Of a stretch of DNA of 64,000 bases, positions 62,902 through 64,000 are shown piece by piece. Under the pieces are notes generated by a model. That model ran no database searches. It had not been told where the DNA came from and saw only the letters and a list, made by a program, of their open reading frames with translations. The position numbers were made by a program, and so were the translations under genes. Source of the stretch: WTFY01 sp965220875 (GTDB taxonomy: Bacteria; Pseudomonadota; Gammaproteobacteria; UBA4575); the NCBI GenBank assembly GCA_965220875.1, contig OZ244849.1:1054001-1118000 (forward strand). Direction: 5' to 3'. Numbering within the stretch: the first letter of the stretch is position 1; each line of letters begins with the position of its first letter.

Positions 62902-63642
62902 TTGGCACAGAGAATTCAGAAGCTGCTCGCGCACCTGGGTATTGCCTCACGAAGGCAGGTCGAGTGCTGGATCCGGGAAGGGGAAATCATTGTAAATGGA
63001 GAATGCTGTACCCTGGGACAGCAGGTCCGGGGCGATGAAAGCGTCCTGGTGTGCGGCACACCCGTCGATCTGCAGGCTCGTGTTCCGGTCAGGGTGCTTC
63101 GCTACCACAAGCCGGCGGGAGAAGTGGTTTCCAGGCGCGAACAGGATGCGCATGCAACGGTATTCGAGCGGCTGCCCGACCCGGGTGCCGGACGCTGGGT
63201 GTCCGTGGGGCGCCTGGATCTGAATACCTCGGGCCTGTTGCTGCTTACCACGGATGGAACACTTGCCGATGCCCTGATGCATCCGAGAACCGGGCTCGAG
63301 CGTGAATACCGCGTACGCGTGCACGGCAGGATCACGCATGAGGTCGTGTCTCGCCTGCAACAGGGTGTACAACTGGATGACGGCATGGTCCAACCGGTTG
63401 CGCTGGAAGTGTTCGATAGCCCGGGCACGAACACCTGGTGTCGAGTCGTGCTGAAGGAAGGCAGAAATCGGGTCGTGCGAAGACTCTGGGCCTCGCAGGG
63501 CCTGGAGGTCAGTCGGCTGATTCGTATGCGCTACGGCCCGCTTGCGCTGCCGGAAGCACTGCGCCCGGGGGAATGGGACGAGTTGTCTCCGCAGCAGGTT
63601 GGCCGGTTGTACAGGGCGGTCCGCTGCAGCTCCAGGGCATGA
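62902..63642 (+). CDS. rluB: 23S rRNA pseudouridine synthase, RluB-like
   Basis: RsuA/RluB/E/F-family enzyme: S4 domain QRIQKLLAHLGIASRRQVE at the N-terminus, then VLRYHKPAGEV, the catalytic GRLDLNTSGLLLLTTDG with Asp, and GRNRVVRRLWASQGLEV. The frame overlaps scpB upstream, but no ATG or GTG lies between the scpB end and the S4 domain. TTG 62902 is the most sensible start (246 residues). Position after scpB favours RluB (U2605 modification). Confidence 0.9.
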   Translation: MAQRIQKLLAHLGIASRRQVECWIREGEIIVNGECCTLGQQVRGDESVLVCGTPVDLQARVPVRVLRYHKPAGEVVSRREQDAHATVFERLPDPGAGRWVSVGRLDLNTSGLLLLTTDGTLADALMHPRTGLEREYRVRVHGRITHEVVSRLQQGVQLDDGMVQPVALEVFDSPGTNTWCRVVLKEGRNRVVRRLWASQGLEVSRLIRMRYGPLALPEALRPGEWDELSPQQVGRLYRAVRCSSRA

Positions 63643-64000
63643 ACAAGGACACGTGCCGTCCCCGCAGTGGAGGTAGCTGGGTCAACCGGGTGTACAGGGC
63701 GCTTCGGACCCAGCATGGTCCACAGGCGTGGTGGCCGGCTGAAGGAAGGTTCGAAATCATGGTGGGTGCCATCCTCACGCAGAATACGGCCTGGTCTAAT
63801 GTCGAAAAGGCCATTGCAAACCTGAAGGCCGCAGACATGCTCGATGCCGGGGCCATATTGCAGGCACCGGACGATGAACTGGCACAGCTGATTCGGCCGT
63901 CCGGCTATTTCAGGATCAAGGCAAGGCGGCTCAGGAAATTCTGTGAATGGTATACCGGTTTGCGTGAGTACAGAAACCTGCGCTACTGGTCAACGGCCAG
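63639..64000 (+). CDS. Endonuclease III-like DNA repair protein (truncated by window end)
   Basis: 120 codons of a helix-hairpin-helix GPD-superfamily protein: WWPAEGRFEIMVGAILTQNT, AWSNVEKAIANL, then LAQLIRPSGYFRIKARRLRKF. It resembles endonuclease III-related proteins (ILTQNTAW variant) rather than canonical Nth. ATG 63639 overlaps the rluB stop (ATGA). The catalytic and Fe-S parts are beyond the window. Confidence 0.85.
   Translation, partial: MNKDTCRPRSGGSWVNRVYRALRTQHGPQAWWPAEGRFEIMVGAILTQNTAWSNVEKAIANLKAADMLDAGAILQAPDDELAQLIRPSGYFRIKARRLRKFCEWYTGLREYRNLRYWSTA

Noticed and set aside
1..64000. CRISPR array or rRNA operon
   Set aside because: No regularly spaced short repeats and no rRNA-like sequence were seen.

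Overview
The window looks like the chromosome of a gammaproteobacterium outside the enteric group. The support is gene order: hemA-prfA-prmC opposite a TPR lipoprotein-lolB-ispE-tRNA-Gln-prs-rplY-pth-ychF, then mreBCD, gatCAB, and yciO-M50 protease-trpS-scpA-scpB-rluB. Base composition is moderate. I cannot place it to genus; a Chromatiales-like or marine lineage is a guess.

Layout. 0-7 kb: metY, a BolA-like gene, rnd facing a ChaN-like gene, and mreBCD on the minus strand; mreC appears to start at an ATC codon. 6.9-20.5 kb: gatCAB, then hemA-prfA-prmC (minus), and the run from the TPR lipoprotein to ychF with tRNA-Gln and tRNA-Met. 20.5-24.5 kb is looser: truncated haemoglobin, avtA, a DUF1272 protein, a GST and long gaps.

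24.5-38.15 kb is an accessory island. Direct repeats of 21 bp lie at both ends, and just inside them a 24-bp inverted repeat pair (23/24). It carries a broken mobilisation-type ribbon-helix-helix gene, an intact small RHH gene, and a five-gene plus-strand operon: SNF2-type helicase, AIPR-family protein with a PD-(D/E)xK-like N-terminus, PHP phosphoesterase fused to an SMC/RecF-like ATPase, type III-like adenine methyltransferase (Mod) and type III-like restriction helicase-nuclease (Res). Four stop/start junctions are TGATG, three between intact genes and one behind a fossil. A diverged copy of the helicase 3' end lies just before the PHP-ATPase gene, which indicates that the AIPR gene was spliced into an older helicase/PHP-ATPase/Mod/Res operon. 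The Mod gene has an AT-rich core in GC-rich ends, as if its recognition core had been swapped. I read this as a composite anti-phage restriction system and the most interesting part of the window.

38.4-49.4 kb: a SYLF-domain protein, a three-gene bufferin-type copper RiPP operon (bufA1-bufB-bufC), a putative molybdenum-carrier protein, GTP-type pckG, mazG, nadC, an EgtD-like histidine methyltransferase, and argD-argF. 49.4-64 kb: a PuuD-like membrane protein, hydantoinase B, an N-acetylglutaminylglutamine amidotransferase (osmoprotectant synthesis), grxD, rnt, argG, mlaA, folE, yciI, and the yciO-to-rluB run, ending in a truncated endonuclease III-like gene. I saw no rRNA, CRISPR array or intact insertion sequence.
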